Under the pieces are notes generated by a model that was given only the letters and a program-made list of their open reading frames with translations, had not been told where the DNA came from and did no database searches. From Paenibacillus yonginensis (GTDB lineage: Bacteria; Bacillota; Bacilli; Paenibacillales; Paenibacillaceae), in NCBI RefSeq assembly GCF_001685395.1, contig NZ_CP014167.1:3920501-3984500 (forward strand): DNA of 64,000 nucleotides, given 5' to 3'. Below, piece by piece: positions 1 through 7,354 of the stretch (positions are counted from its first letter, which is position 1; every line of letters starts with the position of its first letter). The position numbers and the translations under genes are program-made.

Positions 1-481
1 TAAAGCCCCATTCGGAGCCGACCAGTCCGGCCGTAATCACGGCCACAAGAAACCGCAGCACTTTAGACATAAAAGGAATCAGCATGCTGGTATCGTCCAG
101 CTTGAGCTTTTTGCTTAGATCCACCAGCAGCACCGAAGATTGAGCCGAAAGCTTGTAAGTGCCCCAGCCCAGCAAAATAATCATCGCACTGCGGAAAATC
201 GCGTCCAGATGGAATGCCGTTTCCAAACGCGGGACAATATAAGTTCGAATTGCCAGATAAATGCCCAGCACAATAAAAAAGACCCGGAGCGGCTTCTCGA
301 ATGCCTCCAGCCAGGCCGCTGTTCCGCCGGATGAATGGACTCTGCTGCGCCAGAAAGCAAACACCGATTTGGCAAACACCCTGCTGAACAGCCAGAAGAA
401 CGCTAAAATCACTAAGGAAATCGCTAAATCCAGCCACCTAAAGCTTTCTAAAAAGCCGGTTGCCCACTCCCAAATGGCCAT
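1..481 (-). CDS. MscS-family mechanosensitive channel, N-terminal part (runs off the left edge)
   Basis: Reading the minus strand from ATG at 481 gives an open frame of 160 residues that is still open at base 1, so the gene is truncated by the window. GGAGGTG lies 7 bases upstream of the ATG. The translation begins MAIWEWATGFLES and has three or four hydrophobic segments, the last (FLVAVITAGLVG) ending at the edge. A charged loop with KKLKLDDTS precedes it. This membrane-helix layout followed by a basic loop matches the region before the pore helix of small-conductance mechanosensitive (MscS/YnaI/YkuT-type) channels, which release solutes on osmotic downshift. The conserved beta domain lies outside the window, so the family call rests on N-terminal topology. 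It is divergent from udk. Confidence 0.65.
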   Translation of the reverse strand, partial: MAIWEWATGFLESFRWLDLAISLVILAFFWLFSRVFAKSVFAFWRSRVHSSGGTAAWLEAFEKPLRVFFIVLGIYLAIRTYIVPRLETAFHLDAIFRSAMIILLGWGTYKLSAQSSVLLVDLSKKLKLDDTSMLIPFMSKVLRFLVAVITAGLVGSEWGF

Positions 482-537
482 ATCCTAACACCTCCAATTG
501 AAAATGAGTTTCTATTGTAACATATTGGCCTTAGCCG

Positions 538-581
538 TTTCACCTCTGCAAGGTGAAAAATCTCGCTCGCTGTGCTACAAT
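538..581 (+). promoter_or_regulatory. Probable udk promoter with an overlapping inverted repeat
   Basis: An extended -10 (TGC then TACAAT, 576-581) lies 40 bases before udk. The weak -35 GTGAAA (553-558) is 17 bases upstream. An 8-bp inverted repeat, TTTCACCT / AGGTGAAA with a 5-base spacer (538-558), covers this -35 and sits between the divergent channel and kinase genes. It could be a binding site. No regulator can be named. Confidence 0.45.
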
Positions 582-620
582 ACTGGAATTGCAACATCTT
601 AGGGAGGGTATTCGAGCGTT

Positions 621-1256
621 ATGCTTATTATTGGTATTGCCGGCGGCACCGGCTCAGGAAAAACTACGGTAGCCCGTTCCGTAATCGACCGTTTGGGATC
701 GGGTAAAGTGACTTTTATATCGCAAGATAACTATTACAAGGATCATTCGCACCTCAGTTTGTCGGAACGCGAATTGATCAATTATGACCACCCGTTTGCG
801 TTTGACAACGAGCTGCTGATCGAACACCTGAAACAGCTTAAGTCCGGGAGCCCGGCACAGGCTCCGGTTTATGATTTCACCGTACACGGAAGATCCACGG
901 ACAAATCCGTTGAGCTTAAGCCGAATAATATCGTTATTATCGAAGGGCTGCACGTCTTGTCCGACGAGAAGCTGCGCGAGCTGCTGGACATCAAAGTATT
1001 TGTGGATACCGATCCCGACGTGCGTATTCTCCGCCGGGTGCTGCGGGACATTGAGGAACGCGGACGGACGATCCAATCCATTCACAACCAATATTTGACC
1101 ACCGTGAAGCCGATGCACGAAGCTTTTATCGAACCGTCGAAGAAATATGCGGACCTGATTATTCCGGAAGGCGGCCATAACGAGGTCGGCATTCAGCTCC
1201 TGGCTATTCTGACCGAAAAATATCTTTCGGGCGACCGAGCCTGGGGCGAAGCTTAA
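621..1256 (+). CDS. udk: Uridine kinase
   Basis: This 211-residue protein is a full-length uridine/cytidine kinase of the P-loop NTPase fold. It phosphorylates uridine and cytidine to UMP and CMP in the cytoplasmic pyrimidine salvage pathway, using ATP or GTP. The Walker A motif GGTGSGKTT is at residues 8-16. The substrate-binding block SQDNYYKDHSHLS follows, then YDHPFAFDN. VIIEGLHVL near residue 105 is the Walker B strand. DTDPDVRILRRVLRD matches the lid region. AGGGAGGG at 601-608 precedes the ATG by 12 bases. The gene is monocistronic and ends at a strong hairpin at 1289. Length and all motifs match the family. Confidence 0.97.
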   Translation: MLIIGIAGGTGSGKTTVARSVIDRLGSGKVTFISQDNYYKDHSHLSLSERELINYDHPFAFDNELLIEHLKQLKSGSPAQAPVYDFTVHGRSTDKSVELKPNNIVIIEGLHVLSDEKLRELLDIKVFVDTDPDVRILRRVLRDIEERGRTIQSIHNQYLTTVKPMHEAFIEPSKKYADLIIPEGGHNEVGIQLLAILTEKYLSGDRAWGEA

Positions 1257-1288
1257 GCTTTAAAGCAATCAAATAAGGCCATTCATTC

Positions 1289-1329
1289 AGCCAAGCTGCC
1301 GGATTAATCCAGCGGCTTGGCTTTTTTTA
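1289..1329 (+). terminator. Rho-independent terminator of udk
   Basis: AGCCAAGC pairs with GGCTTGGCT around an inner GGATTAATCC helix, followed by a run of seven T (1322-1328). It lies 33 bases after the udk stop codon. Confidence 0.9.
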
Positions 1330-1382
1330 TGCCTTTTGACCCGCTGGGCTATTCCTTTTCCCATGGTCACCAAAACACTTAG

Positions 1383-1445
1383 TTGCAAACCAAGCCGAGA
1401 CGGATTTATAATATAAAATATCCCAAAAGTAAACAGGTGTTCACT
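1383..1445 (+). promoter_or_regulatory. Promoter and candidate TetR operator of the tetR-MMPL operon
   Basis: A sigmaA promoter, TTGCAA (1383-1388), an 18-base spacer and TATAAT (1407-1412), predicts a start near 1419. Downstream, at 1428-1445, AGTAAACA-GG-TGTTCACT is an 18-bp palindrome with a single mismatch. It ends one base before the ATG of the TetR gene. Position and symmetry fit autoregulation by that protein. Confidence 0.65.
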
Positions 1446-1446
1446 A

Positions 1447-2091
1447 ATGCAAACCCAAAAAGAAGAAGTCCGGGATGCCATCCTGGAAGCCGCAACAACC
1501 GAGTTTAGCCAGCATGGCTATGCGGAAGCCTCTATGCGCCGGATTGCCAAAGAAGCTGGCATGACGACCGGCAACATTTACCGCTATTTCAGCGGAAAGG
1601 AAGAGCTGTTCGACGCGATCGTAGGCCCGGTCTACAGCCAGTACAGCAGTTACGCCAGCGAATATCTCCAGGCGGTGGATCTGCACGTTAACACCGACGA
1701 GAATGCCACCAACGATTTCTGGCAGCGTGTGGAGGACGCCCTCGTCGGCTTGCTCAAAGCTTCGGGCACCGGGCTGATGCTGCTGCTCTGCCGCAGCGAA
1801 GGCTCGAAATACGAAAGGATCAAGCAGGAAATTACGTTATTCTTGGACACCCTGCTGCTAAAAGTGTTTGCGGCGGCCAAACCTAACGGAACCCTTACGG
1901 ACTATGAACAGCGCGAAGTAAAAATGATCAGCTCCACTTTAATTGAAGGCGTCGTGCTCATTATTCGCGACAACCCCGAGCCAAAGACGCTCGGACTTCT
2001 GACGGATCGGCTGATCGCCGTTTATTCCGGCGGAATTGACCAGCTGCTGGAGGAGTACAAAGAGAGAGAAGGAGAAAACCATCATGCGTAA
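1447..2091 (+). CDS. TetR/AcrR-family transcriptional regulator
   Basis: A 214-residue one-component regulator. Residues 10-55 are a TetR-type helix-turn-helix: ILEAATTEFSQHGYAEAS, then MRRIAKEAGMTTGNIYRYF and SGKEELFDAI. The rest is an all-helical ligand-binding and dimerisation domain without a recognisable subfamily signature. Start at ATG 1447, with AGGTG 8 bases upstream. The stop codon overlaps the start of the MMPL exporter by 8 bp, so the two are translationally coupled and the regulator very likely controls the exporter. The near-perfect palindrome at 1428-1445 in the leader is the obvious operator. The ligand cannot be told from sequence. Confidence 0.92.
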   Translation: MQTQKEEVRDAILEAATTEFSQHGYAEASMRRIAKEAGMTTGNIYRYFSGKEELFDAIVGPVYSQYSSYASEYLQAVDLHVNTDENATNDFWQRVEDALVGLLKASGTGLMLLLCRSEGSKYERIKQEITLFLDTLLLKVFAAAKPNGTLTDYEQREVKMISSTLIEGVVLIIRDNPEPKTLGLLTDRLIAVYSGGIDQLLEEYKEREGENHHA

Positions 2092-5000
2092 AATAATTCA
2101 GTGGCGCTGGCCGCTTCTTGTCCTGTGGCTGGCGCTGGCGGTTGTGCTGACCGTGATTTCGCCGAATGTTAATGACATTTTGCATGAGCGCGGGCAGGAT
2201 CCGCTGTCGGCTGACAGCCCCTCCAAAGTAGCGGGCGAGCTGCTCCAGAAGATGAACAAAACAGTGGGCCGGAGCGATCTTGTGATCTTCTATGATGCAG
2301 ATAAGCTCTCCAATGAGAAAATGAGCAATATTGAAGCCGGGGTTCAAGCCTTGAGGGATCAGAAAGAAAAACTCGGAATCACCGATCTGATCGACCCTTT
2401 CTCCTCGCCTGAAGCCAAATCTTCCCTGGTGTCCGAAGACAACACGACCTTGATGGTTTCGTTCACCCTGGACATCAAGGGCCGCAGCGTGGACGAAATC
2501 CAGGATCAGCTCGATTCGGCTCTGAAAGATGTTAAAGTAACCTATTATCTGAGCGGCGAAGATTTTATCGAAAATGATTATCTGAAGGCTTCCACCGCTG
2601 GAGTGGAGAAAAGTGCGGCTCTGACCGTTATTTTCATTCTGGTCGTGCTGATTCTCATGTTCCGTTCCGTTGTGGTTCCTTTTGTTTCGCTGGCGGCGGT
2701 CGGGGTGTGTTATCTAGTATCCATGGGGATCGCCGCACAGGTCATTGATAAGCTGAACTTCCCGGTAACCAGCGTTACGCAGATGCTGCTGGTGCTTATT
2801 CTATTCGGGATAGGCACAGACTATAATATCCTGCTCTTTAACCGTTTCCGCGAGGAATTAGCCCATGGGAAATCCACGGACGAGGCGATTCTGATCTCGT
2901 ACAAAACGGCTGGCAAAACGATCTTCTACAGCATTCTGACGATTTTCTTTGCATTCGCCTGCCTCAGCTTCTCAAACTTCGGGATTTACAAATCGGCCAA
3001 CGTAGTTGCCATCGGCGCCGTGATCCTGGTGCTTGAAATCTTTACGCTGACGCCGTTTATTCTGAAGGTCCTTGGACCGAAGCTTTTCTGGCCATCCAAA
3101 AATGTCAACGGACACAAGGAAAACCGCCTGATGGGCAGTCTTGCGGCTTCATCGGTCAAACGGCCTTTTATTACCGTAATCGCCATTATCGTATTGCTTG
3201 TCCCTGTATTCCTGACCAGCGGCCAAAAGCTCTCCTTTGACCAGATCGCCGAGCTTGGCGACAACTACCCGTCCACCAAAGGATTTGGGCTTGTCGCGGA
3301 GCATTTCACACGCGGCCAGGCTTTGCCGACCACAGTGGTCATCGAAGGCAAAAATAAACTCGACAACAACGACGCATTTGGCGTCATTGACAGCTTAACG
3401 AACAGCATCAAAAAGCTCCCCGGCGTCAAATCGGTCTCCAGCGTGACCCAGCCGCAAGGGGAACCGATCGACGACTTCTACATCAGCAGCCAGACAGCTG
3501 AAGTGACCAAAGGCATCGACGCTTCCAAAGACGGTGTCAACCAGGTCAAGAACGGTCTTGACCAGATGCAGAACGGCCTGACCGGCACCGAGGATTTCTC
3601 CCAGGTCGCGCAGCTGGTCAGCGGTACAGCGCAGGTTAAAGACGGCTACGAGCAGATTACTTCTGCACTGAACCAGGTATCGTCCGGTGTAGGCGATGGC
3701 GCTTCGGGCGCCGAACAGCTCGAGGCGGGTATTGCCAAACTGCATGACGGCATGAAGCAAATCACGGCGCAAACCGGCAAGCTGTCCTCCGGTTTGAAGC
3801 AGCTGCAGCAGGGTTACACCTCCGCCCAAAGCGGTTTCGACAAGCTGGCCGCTGGTCTGCCGGATGTGCAAAGCGGCCTGACCGCCATGAACGGCTTGAT
3901 CGACAAGCTTGGCGCAAGCCATTCCGAGCTGCAAAGCGATGCGGATTATACAACGCTGAAGGCAACCGGCCAACAGCTGTCTACCGCGCTTGCTTCGATC
4001 AGCAGCGGCATGACGACGCTGCAGCAGAATTACAAGCAGCTTAACTCCTCCTTCGCCAGCGCAACCGGCGGCTTAAGCCAGCTTGACGCTGCACTGGACC
4101 GCATTTCTAGCGGGCTGGGCGAACTCGAGCAAGGCGCCGGCAAGCTGGCTGACGGCCTGAAGCAGGGCAGCTCCGGCAGCAAGGAAATCGCCGCCAACAT
4201 GGCTAAGCTGAATAAAGCGCTCGGCGATATTCAGAATGGCCAGGAGCAGCTGAACAACGGGCTCGGCAAACTGTCGGGCGGGCTGGGCCAGCTGAAGACG
4301 GGACTGCAGAAGAGCAGCCAGGGACTCGGCGACATCTCCGACGGACTGGGCAAAACAGCCGGCTTCCTGAACCAGATGGGCACAACCAAAACGTTCTTTA
4401 TTCCTAGCGAGGCGCTTTCGAATGAATCGTTCCAGAAAGCCGAAGACGCCTTTATGTCCGAAGACCGGACTTTAACGAAAATGATTGTCATCCTGAATGA
4501 AGATCCTTATTCGCCTGCAGCACTTGATATTATTGAGAAAATCAACGATACCGTCGATACCGGCCTTGCCGGAACGGTTCTGGACGGCGCCGTACACGGA
4601 GCTACAGGACCAAGCTCGACCACGTACGACATGAACAAAGCTCAGGTGGCTTCCTTTAACAGCACCGCGGTTATTGTCATCATCAGCGTGTTCCTGGTTC
4701 TGCTGCTGGTCATCCGTTCCTTCTGGCCGGCCGTATACATCGTATTGTCGCTGGTGGCTTCCTATTATGTAGCGATGGGAGCCTCGAAGCTCGTTACGGA
4801 ATATATCATTGGAGCGGACGGCGTTTCTTCCTTTGTTCCGTTCTTCTCCTTTATCATCATCGTGGCGGTCGGCGTCGACTACAGTATCTTCCTTATGATG
4901 CGTTACAAGGAATACGGCGTGCTAGACCACCGCGAAGCGATTGTCCGCTCGGCCCGCGGCGTCGGCGGCGTTATCATCTCCGCGATGATTATTTTGGGCG

Positions 5001-5179
5001 GTACCTTCGCCACACTGATTCCGTCCGGCCTCGTGCTGCTGATCGAGCTCGCCGCAGCGGTCATCGTTGGCCTTGTGGTCCTGACCTTCATTCTGCTGCC
5101 GATGTTTGTACCGGCCCTAATGGCCGTGCAAGGATTCCTGCAGGATAAGCAGGCCAAAAATCAGGAATCGCACGAATAA
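2084..5179 (+). CDS. MMPL/RND-family membrane exporter
   Basis: A 1031-residue integral membrane protein of the MMPL (RND superfamily) type, which exports lipids, siderophore-like molecules or drugs using the proton gradient. ATG 2084 is chosen because AAGGAG (2069-2074) is 9 bases upstream; an upstream in-frame extension would lack a site. One helix near residues 6-25 is followed by an extracellular domain. A first helix bundle (about 170-350) contains GIGTDYNILLFNRF, and a second (about 860-1010) contains GVDYSIFLMMRYKE; both carry the paired Asp-Tyr typical of MMPL proton relay. Between them, residues 480-770 form a long helical repeat region rich in L-x-x-G-L units, predicted to be an extracellular coiled coil as in YdgH/YhgE-like proteins. 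It is co-transcribed with the overlapping TetR gene. Confidence 0.93.
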   Translation: MRKIIQWRWPLLVLWLALAVVLTVISPNVNDILHERGQDPLSADSPSKVAGELLQKMNKTVGRSDLVIFYDADKLSNEKMSNIEAGVQALRDQKEKLGITDLIDPFSSPEAKSSLVSEDNTTLMVSFTLDIKGRSVDEIQDQLDSALKDVKVTYYLSGEDFIENDYLKASTAGVEKSAALTVIFILVVLILMFRSVVVPFVSLAAVGVCYLVSMGIAAQVIDKLNFPVTSVTQMLLVLILFGIGTDYNILLFNRFREELAHGKSTDEAILISYKTAGKTIFYSILTIFFAFACLSFSNFGIYKSANVVAIGAVILVLEIFTLTPFILKVLGPKLFWPSKNVNGHKENRLMGSLAASSVKRPFITVIAIIVLLVPVFLTSGQKLSFDQIAELGDNYPSTKGFGLVAEHFTRGQALPTTVVIEGKNKLDNNDAFGVIDSLTNSIKKLPGVKSVSSVTQPQGEPIDDFYISSQTAEVTKGIDASKDGVNQVKNGLDQMQNGLTGTEDFSQVAQLVSGTAQVKDGYEQITSALNQVSSGVGDGASGAEQLEAGIAKLHDGMKQITAQTGKLSSGLKQLQQGYTSAQSGFDKLAAGLPDVQSGLTAMNGLIDKLGASHSELQSDADYTTLKATGQQLSTALASISSGMTTLQQNYKQLNSSFASATGGLSQLDAALDRISSGLGELEQGAGKLADGLKQGSSGSKEIAANMAKLNKALGDIQNGQEQLNNGLGKLSGGLGQLKTGLQKSSQGLGDISDGLGKTAGFLNQMGTTKTFFIPSEALSNESFQKAEDAFMSEDRTLTKMIVILNEDPYSPAALDIIEKINDTVDTGLAGTVLDGAVHGATGPSSTTYDMNKAQVASFNSTAVIVIISVFLVLLLVIRSFWPAVYIVLSLVASYYVAMGASKLVTEYIIGADGVSSFVPFFSFIIIVAVGVDYSIFLMMRYKEYGVLDHREAIVRSARGVGGVIISAMIILGGTFATLIPSGLVLLIELAAAVIVGLVVLTFILLPMFVPALMAVQGFLQDKQAKNQESHE

Positions 5180-5197
5180 AACGAAGTTCAGTTGACC

Positions 5198-5237
5198 AAA
5201 AAGCAGTCTGCCGGAAATTCCGGACAGACTGCTTTTT
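5198..5237 (+). terminator. Terminator of the tetR-MMPL operon
   Basis: AAAAAGCAGTCTG-CCGG pairs with CCGG-ACAGACTGCTTTTTT around an AAATT loop. The stem is nearly perfect, with a T run on the + side. Confidence 0.93.
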
Positions 5238-5591
5238 TCATCCCATTGCCGAGTTGTGGACTTGGAGCCGGATGTTCTGTTCATTAACAATTAGTTCCCT
5301 TCGTCTGGAACAGTCTGACCGCAGCAATCCTCAGAAGCGAGATGATCAACTCAATAAAGCCCATCATATACAAAGCACACTTCCAGGTGGAATCCAATTA
5401 TTCTACGAGTAAATTGCAAGCGGATTAGGCCAGGAAGGCTTTAGAACCGTTAAATAGACCCATTTTCATAGAACAAACGCCCCACCTTCCCATAACCTCC
5501 GAAGACGATTGTCTCTCTGGGAATCGGGTAATGAAATAGAGGCGGCGCAAGGACAGCTGTTGCCGCTAAGAACAATAAGGAGGTTTGTTCG
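5238..5591. other. Intergenic stretch without a recognised gene
   Basis: About 350 bases between the MMPL terminator and the DUF2188 gene. A 33-codon minus-strand frame near 5300-5400 has one hydrophobic segment but no ribosome site. I see no supported gene, RNA or clear promoter here. Confidence 0.5.
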
Positions 5592-5861
5592 ATGGCTGAT
5601 CAAAGACAGAACCATAACGACCGCGAGGATTACTTTGAGGAGCGTGCAGGCACCGACAATGCCCGCTACCACGCTGTTCCCCATGATGAAGGAGGCTGGG
5701 CCGTGAAGAAGGAAGGCGAAGACCGCCCTGTATTCACTACAAACTCCAAGTCGGAGGCCGCAGATGAAGCGAAAAAACGTGCCGAAGAAGCCGGTACTAT
5801 GGCCATTCTTCATAATGAGCACGGCAGAATTGAAGACCAGCTGAATTATCAGGACAAATAA
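5592..5861 (+). CDS. DUF2188-like small stress-type protein
   Basis: An 89-residue, highly charged soluble protein. The core, RYHAVPHDEGGWAVKKEGE followed by a phenylalanine strand, a Lys/Ser turn and an Ala-Lys-rich helix, matches DUF2188. This is a small beta-beta-alpha unit in which the Trp and Lys-Lys are characteristic (HVVP..gGWaVk...). AAGGAGG (5578-5584) is 7 bases before the ATG. The molecular role of DUF2188 is unknown; members are often found among general stress proteins in Bacilli. It is monocistronic, with its own terminator. Confidence 0.8.
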   Translation: MADQRQNHNDREDYFEERAGTDNARYHAVPHDEGGWAVKKEGEDRPVFTTNSKSEAADEAKKRAEEAGTMAILHNEHGRIEDQLNYQDK

Positions 5862-5897
5862 TAGTCTGGTAGAACCAGGATTATAATAAGAAAACAA

Positions 5898-5941
5898 TAA
5901 AAGCCGGGAACCAAGGAGAACCCCTGATCCCGGCTTTTATC
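5898..5941 (+). terminator. Terminator after the DUF2188 gene
   Basis: AAAAGCCGGGA and TCCCGGCTTTT form an 11-bp perfect stem with an 18-base loop. A tract flanks one side and T tract the other, so it may work in both directions. Confidence 0.85.
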
Positions 5942-6025
5942 GGTTGTTTGAAGCCGCCGGCACGCCCCCTGCTATAACTCCTAAAGATTCTCCCCTTGAT
6001 GTCCTTCTTTTTTCCTAATTTTCTA

Positions 6026-6054
6026 TTGACTAACCTAGCATTCAGTTCTAATAT
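6026..6054 (+). promoter_or_regulatory. Promoter of the riboswitch-PPEP transcript
   Basis: TTGACT (6026-6031), a 17-base spacer and TAATAT (6049-6054) give a good sigmaA promoter. Transcription would begin near 6061, about 50 bases before the first aptamer. Confidence 0.7.
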
Positions 6055-6107
6055 AGGGGTTAGATATGAGTTTCATAGATTTACCAAAGCTATAAACCAA
6101 TAAAATG

Positions 6108-6187
6108 ATAAAGGCAAAACCATCGAAAGATGGTGACGCAAAACTACAGGGGCTAAAGCGATTCGCTAAGCCAGCCAGTTACCGACA
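6108..6187 (+). promoter_or_regulatory. Cyclic di-GMP-I (GEMM) riboswitch, first of a tandem pair
   Basis: The element has the class-I c-di-GMP aptamer landmarks in order. GGCAAAACC is the 5' strand and opens the P1b stem, which is capped by a GAAA tetraloop (CCATC-GAAA-GATGG). The signature GACGCAAAACTACAGGGGCTAA follows, then an inner hairpin AGCG-ATT-CGCT. GCCAGCCAGTTACC closes it, with AACT/AGTT as the outer pairing. The aptamer is followed at 6218 by a classic terminator, so this copy should act on transcription. Whether the ligand turns the switch off or on cannot be decided by eye. Confidence 0.92.
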
Positions 6188-6217
6188 TAAGGCGCAACGT
6201 TTATTCGTTGATTTCAC

Positions 6218-6249
6218 CCCTTCTTATTTCGGTAAGAAGGGTTTTTTAT
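6218..6249 (+). terminator. Terminator used as the expression platform of the first riboswitch
   Basis: CCCTTCTTA (6218-6226) pairs perfectly with TAAGAAGGG (6233-6241) and is followed by six T. It lies about 30 bases after aptamer 1 and over 200 bases before the PPEP start codon, so readthrough is needed for expression. Confidence 0.88.
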
Positions 6250-6335
6250 TTGGGCCAGAAGTTTTTTTGGATAAGAAGTTTGGAGTATCTTAGGGCTGGA
6301 TACCTAATTCCGATTAACTTCTCCACTCCGTATTG

Positions 6336-6436
6336 AAAAAGGCAAACTCATCGAAAGGTGTGGGCGCAAAGCTACAGGAGCTAAAGCGATTCAATCGCCA
6401 TGCTAGCCAGCTACCAGTAAAGAAGCCAGGTTTGCC
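6336..6436 (+). promoter_or_regulatory. Cyclic di-GMP-I (GEMM) riboswitch, second of the pair
   Basis: A second class-I aptamer: GGCAAACTCATC-GAAA-GGTG, then GGGCGCAAAGCTACAGGAGCTAA, an inner GCGAT/ATCGC hairpin, and TGCTAGCCAGCTACC. No T tract follows it. Instead GTTTGCC (6430-6436) can pair with GGCAAAC (6341-6347) of the aptamer, or lie in the loop of an AAGCC/GGCTT hairpin ending just before the GGGAGG ribosome site (6446-6451). This suggests a translational platform. The choice of platform is inference from complementarity. Confidence 0.9.
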
Positions 6437-6460
6437 GCCGGCTTTGGGAGGATGTTATTG

Positions 6461-7123
6461 ATGAAGAAATGGACAAGAAGTCTGATTGCCGTATTGCTTG
6501 TTTTTACCGCCATCCTTGGATTTATTCCTGCAAAAACAGCTCACGCCCAAGACGCTAATTCCTTCATCAGCTCGATGATTCAGCTGCCTACGGGAAGCTA
6601 CAACACCAAAGAAGCCCAGGCGATGATCGGACGGATTCAAAGAATCCCTGCTCCCATCCTCAAAGCTTTGAACGACAAAGGTGTAAAGATCATCCTGACC
6701 AACGACATCATCACCAATGTTCCGGAGCTAAATTATCTGAAAGGCGTTACGCCTAGAGGCTGGGAGAAAACCGGCCTGACCTGGGATGACGTTCCCGGCG
6801 TCAGCGAGAAAGACGTGGTAGTCCGGATCGGCTACAGCCAAAAGGGCAAAGGCCACAACTCGTTTAACCTTGAAATTCACGAAACTATGCATGCTGTTGA
6901 CCGGTTTGTGTTTAATACGGTTAGCAGCTCCCAAGAGTTCAAGGATATCTTTAACAAGGAAGCTAGCGTAAACTACAAAGGCGACGGTTATTTCTCCGCA
7001 TACCCGGAAGAGTATTTTGCGGAAGCCGCCAGCATGTATGTGTACAATGACAACACTCGTAAGCAGCTGAAAGATAGTACACCGTTAACTTACGCATTCT
7101 TCGATAAATTGTTCAACAAATAG
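6461..7123 (+). CDS. Secreted Pro-Pro endopeptidase (PPEP, anthrax-lethal-factor-like fold)
   Basis: A 220-residue zinc metalloprotease precursor. ATG 6461 is preferred because GGGAGG (6446-6451) abuts the upstream in-frame ATG at 6452. Residues 1-30 are a signal peptide ending AKTAHAQ. The zinc site HETMH is near residue 143, in LEIHETMHAVDRFVF. The second glutamate block YPEEYFAEAASMY is about 45 residues later, as in M34-type/PPEP enzymes (C. difficile PPEP-1, P. alvei PPEP-2). Family members cut between two prolines in surface-protein stalks and so release cells. The gene sits behind two c-di-GMP-I riboswitches and converges on a VWA-MucBP-SLH protein with LPPAPP motifs, the same partner type as for PPEP-2. 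Strongly supported; substrate preference is inferred. Confidence 0.92.
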   Translation: MKKWTRSLIAVLLVFTAILGFIPAKTAHAQDANSFISSMIQLPTGSYNTKEAQAMIGRIQRIPAPILKALNDKGVKIILTNDIITNVPELNYLKGVTPRGWEKTGLTWDDVPGVSEKDVVVRIGYSQKGKGHNSFNLEIHETMHAVDRFVFNTVSSSQEFKDIFNKEASVNYKGDGYFSAYPEEYFAEAASMYVYNDNTRKQLKDSTPLTYAFFDKLFNK

Positions 7124-7275
7124 GGTTGGACGCTTTAGCTTCAAGCAGCAATAAAGCAGTGTCAAAAGCAAGTTAGCAAGTTTAGCTTTACTTCAGCATC
7201 AACCATAAGCTTCACCTTAAATATCATAACTAGCAGTTCCCAAGTTTTCTTTAGCAGTCATTCCTACACGCAAGA

Positions 7276-7303
7276 AAGGCACCTCTCTTAAGAGAGGTGC
7301 CTT
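7276..7303. terminator. Hairpin between convergent PPEP and surface-protein genes
   Basis: AAGGCACCTCTCTT pairs perfectly with AAGAGAGGTGCCTT (14 bp, no loop bases apart from the centre). Short T-rich stretches on both sides suggest it ends transcripts from both directions. Confidence 0.75.
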
Positions 7304-7354
7304 CTGCATTTTTCGGACTATAGGATCTGGTGTTTGAAGCAATGAACCTAGTTG

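Noticed and set aside
5290..5405. A 33-codon minus-strand frame with a hydrophobic segment
   Set aside because: Starts with TTG without any ribosome site, no recognisable family; chance frame is as likely.
6452..6460. Upstream in-frame ATG of the protease gene as start
   Set aside because: It directly abuts the GGGAGG ribosome site, leaving no spacing; ATG 6461 fits.
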